Source of the DNA: UBA946 sp031550725
GTDB taxonomy: Bacteria; Bacillota; Clostridia; Oscillospirales; Ruminococcaceae
NCBI GenBank assembly: GCA_031550725.1
Contig: JAVBOH010000008.1
Location: forward strand, 124,001-188,000
DNA length: 64,000 nt
Reading direction: 5' to 3'
Shown here: piece after piece, positions 16,018 through 24,733 of the stretch
Position numbering within the stretch: the first letter of the stretch is position 1
Layout: each line of letters opens with the position of its first letter
Notes under the pieces: model-generated
Told to the model about the DNA's origin: nothing
Databases searched by the model: none
Seen by the model: only the letters and a program-made list of their open reading frames with translations
Program-made: the position numbers and the translations under genes

Positions 16018-18585
16018 TTATTCAACGTCAGTTTCTGTAACTGCCTCATTATCATCATCTGGAACATCTTCCTCGACGATAACTTCATTCTTTTCTTCAA
16101 GTAAAGCTTCTGCGATATCATCCTCGGATGGCTTTTCAACCTCAGCGATATCAGCATTATCATCATGCTCTGCACGTGTAAAGGAAACTACTTTACCCTC
16201 CTCCGATACACGCATAACCTTAACGCCTGTTGCATAGCGCCCCATTGTACTGACATCGGAAGTACGAATACGAATGATAATACCGTCATTTGAAATCATG
16301 ATAATATCATCAGTTTCATCAACAACCTTAATTCCACAGACATTTCCCTTTTTATCGGATACCTTATAGTTAAGCAAGCCATAACCGCCACGATTTTGAA
16401 TGCGGTATGAGTCAAGCTCACTGCGGCGTCCGTAACCCTTATCGGAAATGGTAATGAGTGTTGCACCCTCACGAACCCTAGCCATTGAAACAACATAGTC
16501 ATTCTCACGAAGCTTTATTGCCTTAACGCCATGAGCAGAACGTGATAATGCACGTACCTTGCTTTCTTCTATACGAATAGCAGCACCATTATGAGTTGCT
16601 ATAATAACCTGTGCATCACCGTCAGTCAGACGAACTCCAGCAATTTCATCACCGTCATCAAGACCAATAGCAATAAGACCATTCTTACGGACATTCTTGT
16701 ATGCATCAAGTGCAGTACGTTTTATCTTTCCGTTTTTCGTAACCATGATAAGATATTTACCCTCATCAAAGTCAGGTGTTTTAATCATTGCGGCAATTTT
16801 TTCACCCTCGGAAAGTGGGAGCATATTAACAACATTAAGTCCTCTTGACTGCTTTGAGCCTTCTGGAATTTCATAACACTTAAGCTTATACATGATACCC
16901 TTGTTTGTTATAAACAAAACATTATCATGAGTTGATGAAATGAACATCTCCTGAACAAAGTCCTCATCACGCTGTTTCATACCTGAAACTCCCCTGCCGC
17001 CTCTGTTTTGTGTCTTATAGGTATCAACAGCCATACGCTTTATATAGCCTATATCAGTATAAGTTACAACACAGTCTTCAACAGGAATTAAATCCTCAAT
17101 ATCAACTTCACCTGTAACTGCTTCAATTGAAGTACGTCTTTCATCACCGAATTTTTCACGGATAACATGAAGTTCCTCAGAGATTATGTCCAAAATTTTC
17201 TGATGGTCTCCCAAAATCTCCATAAATTCTGTAATTTTTATATTTAAAGCAGCGAGTTCATCTTCAATTTTCTGTCTTTCAAGACCTGTTAACTGAATGA
17301 ATCGCATCTGTGCAATAGCATCAGCCTGAATTTCAGATATACCAAATCTTTCGGATAAACGGTTTTTTGCCTCAGCAGGATCTTTTGAAGTACGGCATAT
17401 ATTTAGTACCTCATCAATATTATCAACCGCAACCATCAAGCCTTCTAAAATATGAGCACGGTCACGAGCTTTTCTTAGGTCATATTCAGTTCGCTTTGTT
17501 ATAACTTCAACTTGGAAATCAAGATACTCGGACAAAATTTGTTTTAGGTTAAGAACCTTAGGCTCACCTCTTACGAGGGCAAGCATAATAACACCAACAG
17601 TATCCTGAAGCTGAGTATATGTGAATAGCTTATTTAAAACAATCTGTGGAATAGCATCCTTTTTAAGCTCAATAACAATACGAACAGCATTTTCTTTATC
17701 CGATTCATCACGGATAAAGTGAATACCATCAATACGTTTGTCTTTCACAAGGTCAGCCATATGCTCAATAAGACGTGATTTATTAACCATATAAGGAATT
17801 TCGGTAACGACAATGCAAGTTCTGCCCTTAATTTCCTCTATTTCAGTTCTTGCACGAAGTGTTATCTTTCCACGGCCAGTCGCATAAGCAGCACGAATGC
17901 CTGCATGACCCATGATAATACCGCCTGTTGGGAAATCAGGTGCTTTAATATGCTGCATTAAATCTTCAATAGTTGAATCAGGGTCTTTAATAAGTAAATC
18001 AACTGCATCAATAGTTTCACGAAGGTTATGCGGAGGAATATTTGTTGCCATACCAACCGCAATACCTGTTGAGCCGTTAACAAGAAGATTAGGATATCTT
18101 GACGGCAAAACCTCAGGTTCTTTTAAACGGTCATCATAGTTAGAAACATATTTAATAGTTTCCTTGTTGATATCAGTAAGCATTTCAAGAGAAATCTTTG
18201 ACATCTTAGCCTCTGTATAACGATAAGCAGCAGGCGGGTCACCATCGATAGAACCGAAGTTACCATGACCGTTTACGAGAGGATATCTTAATGAGAAATT
18301 TTGAGCAAGACGAACAAGCGCATCATAAACAGATGCATCACCATGCGGATGATATCTACCGAGAACAGAACCGACAGTATCAGCACACTTACGGAAAGCT
18401 TTATCAGGTGTCAGACCATTTTCATGCATGGTATAAAGAATACGTCTGTGAACAGGCTTTAAACCGTCACGAACATCAGGCAAAGCTCTTGAAACAATAA
18501 CCGACATAGAGTATTCAAGGAATGATTTACGCATTTCCTTTTCTATATCTCTATGCACTACCTTGGCATTGTCCACATTATACAA
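16018..18585 (-). CDS. gyrA: DNA gyrase subunit A
   Basis: This is the breakage-reunion subunit of gyrase. The N-terminal winged-helix segment SRALPDVRDGLKPVHRRIL, the HPHGDASVYDALVRLAQ helix and the catalytic tyrosine in AYRYTE are intact. The C-terminal beta-pinwheel carries the GyrA box QNRGGRG and later repeats such as RIQNRGGYG. The tail is strongly acidic. The residue equivalent to E. coli Ser83 is alanine, as in mycobacterial GyrA. The start is uncertain: AAGGAG (18595-18600) best supports TTG 18585; GTG 18576 is possible. The length of about 855 aa is normal. Confidence 0.95.
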   Translation of the reverse strand: MYNVDNAKVVHRDIEKEMRKSFLEYSMSVIVSRALPDVRDGLKPVHRRILYTMHENGLTPDKAFRKCADTVGSVLGRYHPHGDASVYDALVRLAQNFSLRYPLVNGHGNFGSIDGDPPAAYRYTEAKMSKISLEMLTDINKETIKYVSNYDDRLKEPEVLPSRYPNLLVNGSTGIAVGMATNIPPHNLRETIDAVDLLIKDPDSTIEDLMQHIKAPDFPTGGIIMGHAGIRAAYATGRGKITLRARTEIEEIKGRTCIVVTEIPYMVNKSRLIEHMADLVKDKRIDGIHFIRDESDKENAVRIVIELKKDAIPQIVLNKLFTYTQLQDTVGVIMLALVRGEPKVLNLKQILSEYLDFQVEVITKRTEYDLRKARDRAHILEGLMVAVDNIDEVLNICRTSKDPAEAKNRLSERFGISEIQADAIAQMRFIQLTGLERQKIEDELAALNIKITEFMEILGDHQKILDIISEELHVIREKFGDERRTSIEAVTGEVDIEDLIPVEDCVVTYTDIGYIKRMAVDTYKTQNRGGRGVSGMKQRDEDFVQEMFISSTHDNVLFITNKGIMYKLKCYEIPEGSKQSRGLNVVNMLPLSEGEKIAAMIKTPDFDEGKYLIMVTKNGKIKRTALDAYKNVRKNGLIAIGLDDGDEIAGVRLTDGDAQVIIATHNGAAIRIEESKVRALSRSAHGVKAIKLRENDYVVSMARVREGATLITISDKGYGRRSELDSYRIQNRGGYGLLNYKVSDKKGNVCGIKVVDETDDIIMISNDGIIIRIRTSDVSTMGRYATGVKVMRVSEEGKVVSFTRAEHDDNADIAEVEKPSEDDIAEALLEEKNEVIVEEDVPDDDNEAVTETDVE

Positions 18586-18682
18586 ATAAAACAACTCCTT
18601 ATCTAAACCAAACGGTAAATTACGTTTTTGTGTGGGTTAATTATGTTTTCAACATATCACCCGTATTTATGTGAAAAATCTT

Positions 18683-18749
18683 TGTAGGGGTGATTATTAA
18701 TCACCTGTAAAAATCAAACTATTGGGTAATCTTTATAGTTGCCCCTACA
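18683..18749. repeat. Palindromic intergenic element (copy 1)
   Basis: The ends TGTAGGGG (18683-18690) and CCCCTACA (18742-18749) are perfect inverted repeats. Inside the left end is the hairpin GGTGATTA/TAATCACC. It is one of at least seven related elements in the window. Confidence 0.75.
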
Positions 18750-18768
18750 TAAAAACCATGATATAATA

Positions 18769-19467
18769 TCAAACAACCTTATATCTAACTCCAAGAATAA
18801 GCTTGAACTTATCTTGAACGGCAGCAATTTCTTCTTTTGAAAATGCCGACTTAGGAATAATAAAAACATAAGACTTTTTAACAACAAGGATAAAAATATC
18901 ATCTCTGTCAAGAAAATCAACGATGTGTGAATCAAGATGAATAACTGTTGCAGGAATGCGATTATCCTCATATTCATCAGGATTTTCAGTGTCCTCGCAG
19001 CTTAAGTTATCATCAATCTCATTTTCTGTAACAACAGAAACTTCTTCAGTTTCTTTAGTTTCCACATTTTCATCCTGAATTGTGGAAATGATAACCTTAT
19101 CAGAAAAAATCTGTGTTTCATATTCAGTACCCTGCAATGATTCAAGTGCTTTTTTCAGTTTTTTCTTATTGCTTATTGGCTCATTAATAAAATAAATACC
19201 GCCAAAAATACTTATCATCAAGCAGAAAATTGGCATAATATCACCTTTATCGCTTGAAATAATCATCATAATTGATGAAGTAAGTGCAACCACTACAACA
19301 AGCAGCTTGAAAATCAAATTCATGTAAACATATTTTTTTCTAAAGGTTTTATATCCTGAAAGGATAGTTTCGGTGTCACCGACATAACTGCCCTTTGCAA
19401 GAAGTTCGGAATTTGATGGTAAAGCTGTACCATTGCTGTCACCGAACATTTCATTTAACATACCCAT
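18769..19467 (-). CDS. YcxB-like membrane protein
   Basis: This is a 232-aa protein with two hydrophobic segments (about 49-68, FKLLVVVVALTSSIMMIIS; and about 76-94, IMPIFCLMISIFGGIYFI). An acidic, low-complexity stretch (about 135-172, rich in E and D) follows. The C-terminal part has the YcxB pattern IFILVVKKSYVFIIPKSAF followed by SKEEIAAVQDKFKLIL. YcxB-like proteins have no established function. The ATG at 19467 lies 22 bp after the gyrB stop. Its position between gyrB and gyrA interrupts the usual gyrBA pair but keeps the same direction, so it is probably in the same operon. Confidence 0.72.
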   Translation of the reverse strand: MGMLNEMFGDSNGTALPSNSELLAKGSYVGDTETILSGYKTFRKKYVYMNLIFKLLVVVVALTSSIMMIISSDKGDIMPIFCLMISIFGGIYFINEPISNKKKLKKALESLQGTEYETQIFSDKVIISTIQDENVETKETEEVSVVTENEIDDNLSCEDTENPDEYEDNRIPATVIHLDSHIVDFLDRDDIFILVVKKSYVFIIPKSAFSKEEIAAVQDKFKLILGVRYKVV

Positions 19468-19489
19468 TTTAAAATAAATCTCCTAAAAA

Positions 19490-21433
19490 TTAAATATCAA
19501 GGTTTTCAACATACTTAGCATTTTTCTCGATGAATTCACGTCTTGGAGCAACCTTATCACCCATCAAAATAGTGATAATTTCGTCAGCCTTAACAGCGTC
19601 CTCCATCTCAACCTTGATTATTGTACGAGTTTCAGGGTCCATAGTTGTTTCCCAAAGCTGTTCAGGATCCATCTCACCAAGACCTTTATAACGCTGAATA
19701 TCAACCTTAGCACCATTTTCGCCTGAAAGCTCATTGATATAAGCATCTCTTTCCTCGTCTGAATAAGCATATCTAACCTGTTTGCCACGAGCAACCTTAA
19801 AGAGCGGCGGCTGTGCAATATAAATATTTCCGTTTGAAATAAGCGGACGCATAAAACGATAGAAGAAAGTAAGCAAAAGTGTGCGGATATGTGAGCCGTC
19901 GACATCGGCATCGGCCATTATAATAACTTTACCGTATCTAAGCTTAGAAATATCAAAATCTTCGCCGATAGATGTACCCAAAGCAGTAACGACAGGCATA
20001 AGCTTTTCATTGCCATAAACCTTGTCAATTCGTGCCTTTTCAACGTTAAGCATTTTACCCCAAAGCGGCAGAATAGCTTGATAACGTCTGTCACGTCCCT
20101 GCTTTGCTGAACCACCCGCAGAATCTCCCTCGACGATATAAACTTCGGTGTATAAGGTATCATGTTCAGAACAGTCAGCAAGCTTACCTGGGAGAGATGC
20201 AGATTCCATTGCAGATTTACGTCTTGCAGTTTCACGAGCCTTTTTAGCAGCTTCTCTAGCACGCTGTGCAGCAACGGATTTATCAAAAATTGCACGAGCC
20301 TCGGCAGGATTTTCCTCAAGATAGTTCATGAGTTTTTCCATAACCATGTTTTCAATAAAAGGTCTTACCTCTGGGTTACCAAGACGTCCTTTGGTTTGTC
20401 CCTCAAACTCACAATCAGTAAGCTTAACGGAAACAATAGCAGTTAATCCCTCACGAACGTCATCACCCAAAAGCTTATCGCCATCTTTTAAAAGACCAAA
20501 CTTCTTGCCATATTCATTAATAACCTTTGTAAGAGCATTTTTAAAGCCTGTTTCATGTGAACCACCGTCTGTGGTATGAATATTATTAGCAAAAGAAAGA
20601 ATAAGCTCATTATAGGAATCATTATACTGAAGTGCAATTTCAGCAGTTGAATCACCCTGAACTCCATTAATATAAATAACCGCAGGTGAAAGCGGCTCAA
20701 GACCTCTTGTCTGATGAATATGCTCAACAAACTGCCTGATACCACCCTCATAAAAAAGAGTTTCAGTAACAGTATTATCATCATCACGCAAATCGGAGAA
20801 AACGATTTTAATACCAGCATTCAAGAATGCCTGTTCACGAAGTCTTTTCAGCAGTATTTCATATTCATAAACGGTTGACTCCTGAAAAATTTCAGAGTCA
20901 GCCTTAAACATAACGGTAGTACCTGTTTTATCAGTATCACCAATAATTTTCAGTTCTTCAGTATAGCTGCCTCTGTCAAAATGCTGGAAGTGAATATTTT
21001 TGCCGTCATAAACAGTAATTTCAAGATATTCGGAAAGTGCATTTACAACGGATGCACCAACACCATGAAGTCCGCCTGCAACCTTATAACCGCCGCCGCC
21101 AAACTTACCTCCGGCATGAAGTATTGTGTAAACAACAGTTGCAGCAGAAATACCTTCCGTTGGGTGAATACCAGTAGGTATACCACGGCCATTATCAGAA
21201 ACACGGATAACATCACCCTTTAGGATGTCAACATCAATCTGCGTACAAAATCCTGCTAATGCCTCATCAATAGCATTATCAACGATTTCATAAACAAGAT
21301 GATGCAAACCCTTAGGTCCAGTCGAACCGATGTACATACCAGGACGTTTTCTTACAGCCTCAAGACCCTCAAGCACCTGTATCTGATTTTCATCATACGA
21401 TTCATTAACAGGAACATTTTGAATATCGGACAT
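19490..21433 (-). CDS. gyrB: DNA gyrase subunit B
   Basis: This is the ATPase subunit of gyrase. GHKL ATPase motifs are visible in order: EIVDNAIDEALAG, VSDNGRGIPTG and GGLHGVGASVVNAL. The Toprim motif EGDSAGGSAKQGRDR and the acidic metal site DADVDGSHI follow, and the C-terminal tail is YKGLGEMDPEQLWETTM. The start is ATG 21433 (MSDIQNVPV) behind GGAGGTAATT, giving 647 aa, the normal length for short Gram-positive GyrB. Confidence 0.97.
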   Translation of the reverse strand: MSDIQNVPVNESYDENQIQVLEGLEAVRKRPGMYIGSTGPKGLHHLVYEIVDNAIDEALAGFCTQIDVDILKGDVIRVSDNGRGIPTGIHPTEGISAATVVYTILHAGGKFGGGGYKVAGGLHGVGASVVNALSEYLEITVYDGKNIHFQHFDRGSYTEELKIIGDTDKTGTTVMFKADSEIFQESTVYEYEILLKRLREQAFLNAGIKIVFSDLRDDDNTVTETLFYEGGIRQFVEHIHQTRGLEPLSPAVIYINGVQGDSTAEIALQYNDSYNELILSFANNIHTTDGGSHETGFKNALTKVINEYGKKFGLLKDGDKLLGDDVREGLTAIVSVKLTDCEFEGQTKGRLGNPEVRPFIENMVMEKLMNYLEENPAEARAIFDKSVAAQRAREAAKKARETARRKSAMESASLPGKLADCSEHDTLYTEVYIVEGDSAGGSAKQGRDRRYQAILPLWGKMLNVEKARIDKVYGNEKLMPVVTALGTSIGEDFDISKLRYGKVIIMADADVDGSHIRTLLLTFFYRFMRPLISNGNIYIAQPPLFKVARGKQVRYAYSDEERDAYINELSGENGAKVDIQRYKGLGEMDPEQLWETTMDPETRTIIKVEMEDAVKADEIITILMGDKVAPRREFIEKNAKYVENLDI

Positions 21434-21484
21434 AATTACCTCCAACTTTTTTATGTATCAAAAATTATGATACGATTATATAAA

Positions 21485-21730
21485 TTAATATTTATTAGCT
21501 CTTTTTTTAAGTATAGAAACTGAAATCTGCGAGATATAAACCTTTTCTTTTTCTTTATTATCGCAAACAATAAAAGACTTAGGCATTTCATAAGAAACAG
21601 TAACAAACTCACGTTTTTTATCAGCAAGAAAAGCTTTTGTATGCTTGCTGACGGAAGTATTTTCAATATCAAAGATACCAATAACATCATCATCATAAAC
21701 AACGGTATCTTCACCAAGATATAAAAACAT
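21485..21730 (-). CDS. remB: RemB-like protein (DUF370, YaaB)
   Basis: This is an 81-aa DUF370-family protein. MFLYLGEDTVVYDDDVIGIF and DIENTSVSKHTKAFL match the family, as does the end VYISQISVSILKKR. In Bacillus subtilis yaaB/remB sits at the same place between recF and gyrB; the paralogue RemA is a DNA-binding activator of biofilm genes. The ATG at 21730 overlaps the recF TGA by one base (TGATG), indicating translational coupling. Confidence 0.85.
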   Translation of the reverse strand: MFLYLGEDTVVYDDDVIGIFDIENTSVSKHTKAFLADKKREFVTVSYEMPKSFIVCDNKEKEKVYISQISVSILKKRANKY

Positions 21731-22866
21731 CAAGTCCCCTCTTTTTCTTCCGTTATTTTGCCGTCCTCAACATGAAAAACCTTACCACCTGTCATTTCTG
21801 AGATAAATTTTTCATCACAGCAGGTAATTAGCACCTGCATATCGTTTATATTATTAAGGATAAACCGCTGTCTGTTAATATCAAGCTCTGATAAAACATC
21901 GTCAAGGAGCATAACAGGAGCATCACCCTTTTCAGCGGAAAGTATCTGTGCATGAGCAAGTTTCATTACTAATGCAACCGAACGAGCCTGACCCTGCGAG
22001 CCAAAATCTCTGACAGAAAGTCCGTTTATTTCAGTGATAACATCATCACGATGAATGCCGACAGTAGTAAATCCTGCCCTTATATCATCATTTATATTTT
22101 TTTTAAGTCTTGCCAGATATATGTCAGTTAATTCATTATTTGCATTGACATCCTCCGGTATTTCCTTAAATACAGTTGATGTATAGTATAAATTTAATTT
22201 TTCTTTACTATTTGTAATATTATTATATAACTTATTTGTATAATTATTTAAATTATTACAAAATATATAACGTAAAACTGATATATAAGCACCAGCTTTA
22301 GCAAGCTGTTCATCCCATATATCAAGCATTGTTTTATCTGCTGATGGATTATTATAAAGAGTTTTAAGAAAAGCATTTCTTTGCGAAAGTATGTTGTTAT
22401 AGGTATTTAATGCATTTACATAGGATGGTTTTATCTGAGCAATTGAAAGGTCGATGAAACTTCTTCTGTTGTCAGGAGAGCCTTTTGAAAGTTCTAGGTC
22501 CTCGGGGGTAAAAACCACACAGCAGAACTGCCCGAAAAGCTTTGACAAGAGAGACAGCTTTACACCATTTAAAGTTACAAGCTTATCTTTGACAGCACCT
22601 TTTTTTACAACAAACCTTATATCCTGACTTCTAAATGAATCTTTAAAGGAAAGCCTTACATCAGCGAAGTCTTTTGTAAAGCCTATGAAATCTTTATCAC
22701 GGGTTGAACGAAATGATCTGCATCCGGAGCAAAGCCAAATAGCCTCAATTAAATTGGTTTTACCCTGCGCATTTTCGCCGCAGAAAATATTCATATGAGG
22801 GTCAAGAGAAATATCTATATCGGAAAGATTTTTATAACCGTCAGTAAAAACATTTTTTATAACCAA
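21730..22866 (-). CDS. recF: DNA replication and repair protein RecF
   Basis: RecF is an SMC-like ABC ATPase that helps load RecA at gaps. Motifs are Walker A GENAQGKTNLIEAIW (about 31-45), the signature region GSQGQARSVALVMKLA, and Walker B APVMLLDDVLSELD. The only plausible start is TTG 22866 (MVIKNVFTDGYKNL), with AAAGG upstream. At 378 aa the length is normal. It is preceded by the S4-domain gene and overlaps remB, as in the canonical dnaA-dnaN-yaaA-recF order. Confidence 0.94.
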   Translation of the reverse strand: MVIKNVFTDGYKNLSDIDISLDPHMNIFCGENAQGKTNLIEAIWLCSGCRSFRSTRDKDFIGFTKDFADVRLSFKDSFRSQDIRFVVKKGAVKDKLVTLNGVKLSLLSKLFGQFCCVVFTPEDLELSKGSPDNRRSFIDLSIAQIKPSYVNALNTYNNILSQRNAFLKTLYNNPSADKTMLDIWDEQLAKAGAYISVLRYIFCNNLNNYTNKLYNNITNSKEKLNLYYTSTVFKEIPEDVNANNELTDIYLARLKKNINDDIRAGFTTVGIHRDDVITEINGLSVRDFGSQGQARSVALVMKLAHAQILSAEKGDAPVMLLDDVLSELDINRQRFILNNINDMQVLITCCDEKFISEMTGGKVFHVEDGKITEEKEGT

Positions 22867-22888
22867 TCAAAAGACCATGCCTTTCAAA

Positions 22889-23101
22889 TTATTCAATAAC
22901 AATTTCGTGACCATCAACAGTTACAATATCACCAGAGCGAATTTTCTTGCCACGCATGGTGCAGACTTCGCCGTTAAAAAGAACTTTGCCATTTTGAATT
23001 ATTTCTTTAGCTTCAGAGCCAATAGCACAAGCACCGGAAAATTTCAAAAGCTGGTCTAGCTTAATAAATTCAGTTGTTAAAGTTACTTTATCATCTATCA
23101 T
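22889..23101 (-). CDS. yaaA: S4-domain RNA-binding protein YaaA
   Basis: This 70-aa protein is a single S4-like domain: FIKLDQLLKFSGACAIGSEAKEII, FNGEVCTMRGKKIRSGDIV. YaaA/RlbA-type proteins sit between dnaN and recF in most Firmicutes and have been linked to ribosome assembly. The TTGGAG seen at the start of the longer frame is the ribosome binding site, so ATG 23101 is the start. Confidence 0.9.
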   Translation of the reverse strand: MIDDKVTLTTEFIKLDQLLKFSGACAIGSEAKEIIQNGKVLFNGEVCTMRGKKIRSGDIVTVDGHEIVIE

Positions 23102-23148
23102 AAATTTAAACTCCAATAAAAATATCTTTTGAGTAATGCAAAAAGGTT

Positions 23149-24261
23149 TTAATCATTCTTAAGCCTTACTGGCAACACAAGAAAAATATAATCATCTCCA
23201 TCTAATGGGACAATCTTCATTGGTGAAAGTCCGCCATTAAGCTGGAACTTAACCTTATCAGACTCCGATGCTTTTACAGCATCAAGTAAATAACGGCAAT
23301 TAAATCCAATCTCAACCGAAGGTCCTGAAATATCAACTTTAAATTCGTCATTAAGCTTACCCTTAGCAGTTGAACAATTAATTTTCAAAGTACCATCATT
23401 GAAATAACATCTAACCGGACTTTTATTTTTATCATCAATAAGCAGCATACATCTTTCAAGACTGTCGATAAGATGTCTTGTATCAATGATAATCTCAGTT
23501 GAATGCTTATCAGGAATAGAGCCTTTATAATTATGGAACTCACCCTCAAGCAAACGGGAAATAACCATATATCCATTCATCTCAAAGATAATATGCTTTT
23601 TAGAAACATGAAGTGTAACCTTTTTATCTTCTTCATCGCTATCTTTTAAAAGTTTAGCAACTTCTTGTAAAGCCTTTGACTTTACAACAAAATAATAACG
23701 GTCATCAGTATCAACCATTTCAGTTCGAACAGCAAGTCTGAAACCATCAATAGCCGCAAGATTGAAAATTTTATCGGTAATATCAAAAAGCTCACCAGTT
23801 AAAATAGGCTTGGTGTCAAGAGTAGAAACAGCAAAATTTGTCATGCCTATCATGTTTTTAAGCAATGCCTGTGACAATGTAAAATTATCACCTGTGTCAT
23901 AATCTGGCAAAGATGGATAATCATCAGTAGAGAGTGCAGCAATTTTATATTCAGCATTTTCACCTGTTATAGTAACCTGCAAATTTTGATTAATATCAAA
24001 GTTAATCTGACCAGAAGGCATTTTTCTGATTATTTCACAAATAAGTTTTGCACTTACAATAAATTCTCCGCAGTCATCAGAATTAACAGTAATTTTAGTT
24101 TGAATACCAAGTTCAAGGTCATATCCGGTAATTTCAAGTGTATTTTTATCAAGAGAAAATTTAATTCCCTCTAAAACGGAAATAGGAGATTTTGCAGGAA
24201 CAGCCCTTGAAACATTATTAAGAGCTTCATTTATTTCTGTTTGTTCACAAATAAAATTCAA
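23149..24261 (-). CDS. dnaN: DNA polymerase III beta subunit (sliding clamp)
   Basis: This is the ring-shaped processivity factor. The three-domain clamp pattern is present: an N-terminal FICEQTEINEALNNVSRAVP, NFAVSTLDTKPILTGELFDI in the middle domain, and a C-terminal end DDYIFLVLPVRL close to the conserved M-P-(V/M)-R-L terminus. Two in-frame TTG codons compete for the start. TTG 24261 has a 10-nt spacing from GAAAGG, while TTG 24270 is too close, so 24261 (370 aa) is preferred. The gene follows the putative origin region. Confidence 0.95.
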   Translation of the reverse strand: MNFICEQTEINEALNNVSRAVPAKSPISVLEGIKFSLDKNTLEITGYDLELGIQTKITVNSDDCGEFIVSAKLICEIIRKMPSGQINFDINQNLQVTITGENAEYKIAALSTDDYPSLPDYDTGDNFTLSQALLKNMIGMTNFAVSTLDTKPILTGELFDITDKIFNLAAIDGFRLAVRTEMVDTDDRYYFVVKSKALQEVAKLLKDSDEEDKKVTLHVSKKHIIFEMNGYMVISRLLEGEFHNYKGSIPDKHSTEIIIDTRHLIDSLERCMLLIDDKNKSPVRCYFNDGTLKINCSTAKGKLNDEFKVDISGPSVEIGFNCRYLLDAVKASESDKVKFQLNGGLSPMKIVPLDGDDYIFLVLPVRLKND

Positions 24262-24290
24262 TGTATTCAATCCTTTCTATTTGGAAAAAT

Positions 24291-24733
24291 AATGGCATTT
24301 TAATTTTCCACACTGAAAAAAATAAAAAAGAAATTTCAGTATAAAAAAATAAAATAATATAATATAAATATATATATAAAACAGTAGTAGCAGTAGGCTA
24401 GGTGGAAAATATGGAAAACCCAATCAACACTTTATAAAATCAAAGGAAAAATTTACACATCAGCGTTCTTGATAAAATGTTGAAAACTCCCAAAAATTTA
24501 TTACTCAACATAAAAGTGGAAAACCCCATGTTGAAAGTTGATAAAATCTTGAAAATTCGGTGGAATCCAGAAATTAGTATTAACTTTTGGTGGAAAATGC
24601 ATTTATACAAGCTGTAATGTAACGGATTTACACTTTATAAAAACAAGCCTTAAAGTTTTCCACATCGTTTTCAACACCATGTGGAAAACTCAAAATATAA
24701 CAAAAAGTAATTAAGACTTTACAAAAGAATAAA
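24291..24733. other. oriC: Putative oriC core between dnaA and dnaN
   Basis: There is no gene here. Perfect DnaA boxes TTTTCCACA lie at 24304-24312 (+), 24656-24664 (+) and 24680-24688 (-). One-mismatch boxes lie at 24401-24409 (-), 24451-24459 (+), 24515-24523 (-) and 24589-24597 (-). Left of the 24401 box, across a short GC-rich step, is a TAG/CAG triplet run (24383-24395), and beyond it the AT-rich tract 24316-24380. This order (box, GC step, trios, AT tract) is that of the Bacillus basal unwinding element. Duplex opening is inferred at about 24320-24395. Confidence 0.85.

Noticed and set aside
18769..19467. Membrane protein between gyrB and gyrA considered as a gyrase inhibitor or toxin
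   Set aside because: Its C-terminal pattern fits the YcxB-like family and nothing links it to gyrase beyond position.
24316..24380. AT-rich stretch considered as a degenerate repeat array
   Set aside because: It has no regular repeat unit; its position next to DnaA boxes and triplets explains it as the unwinding tract.
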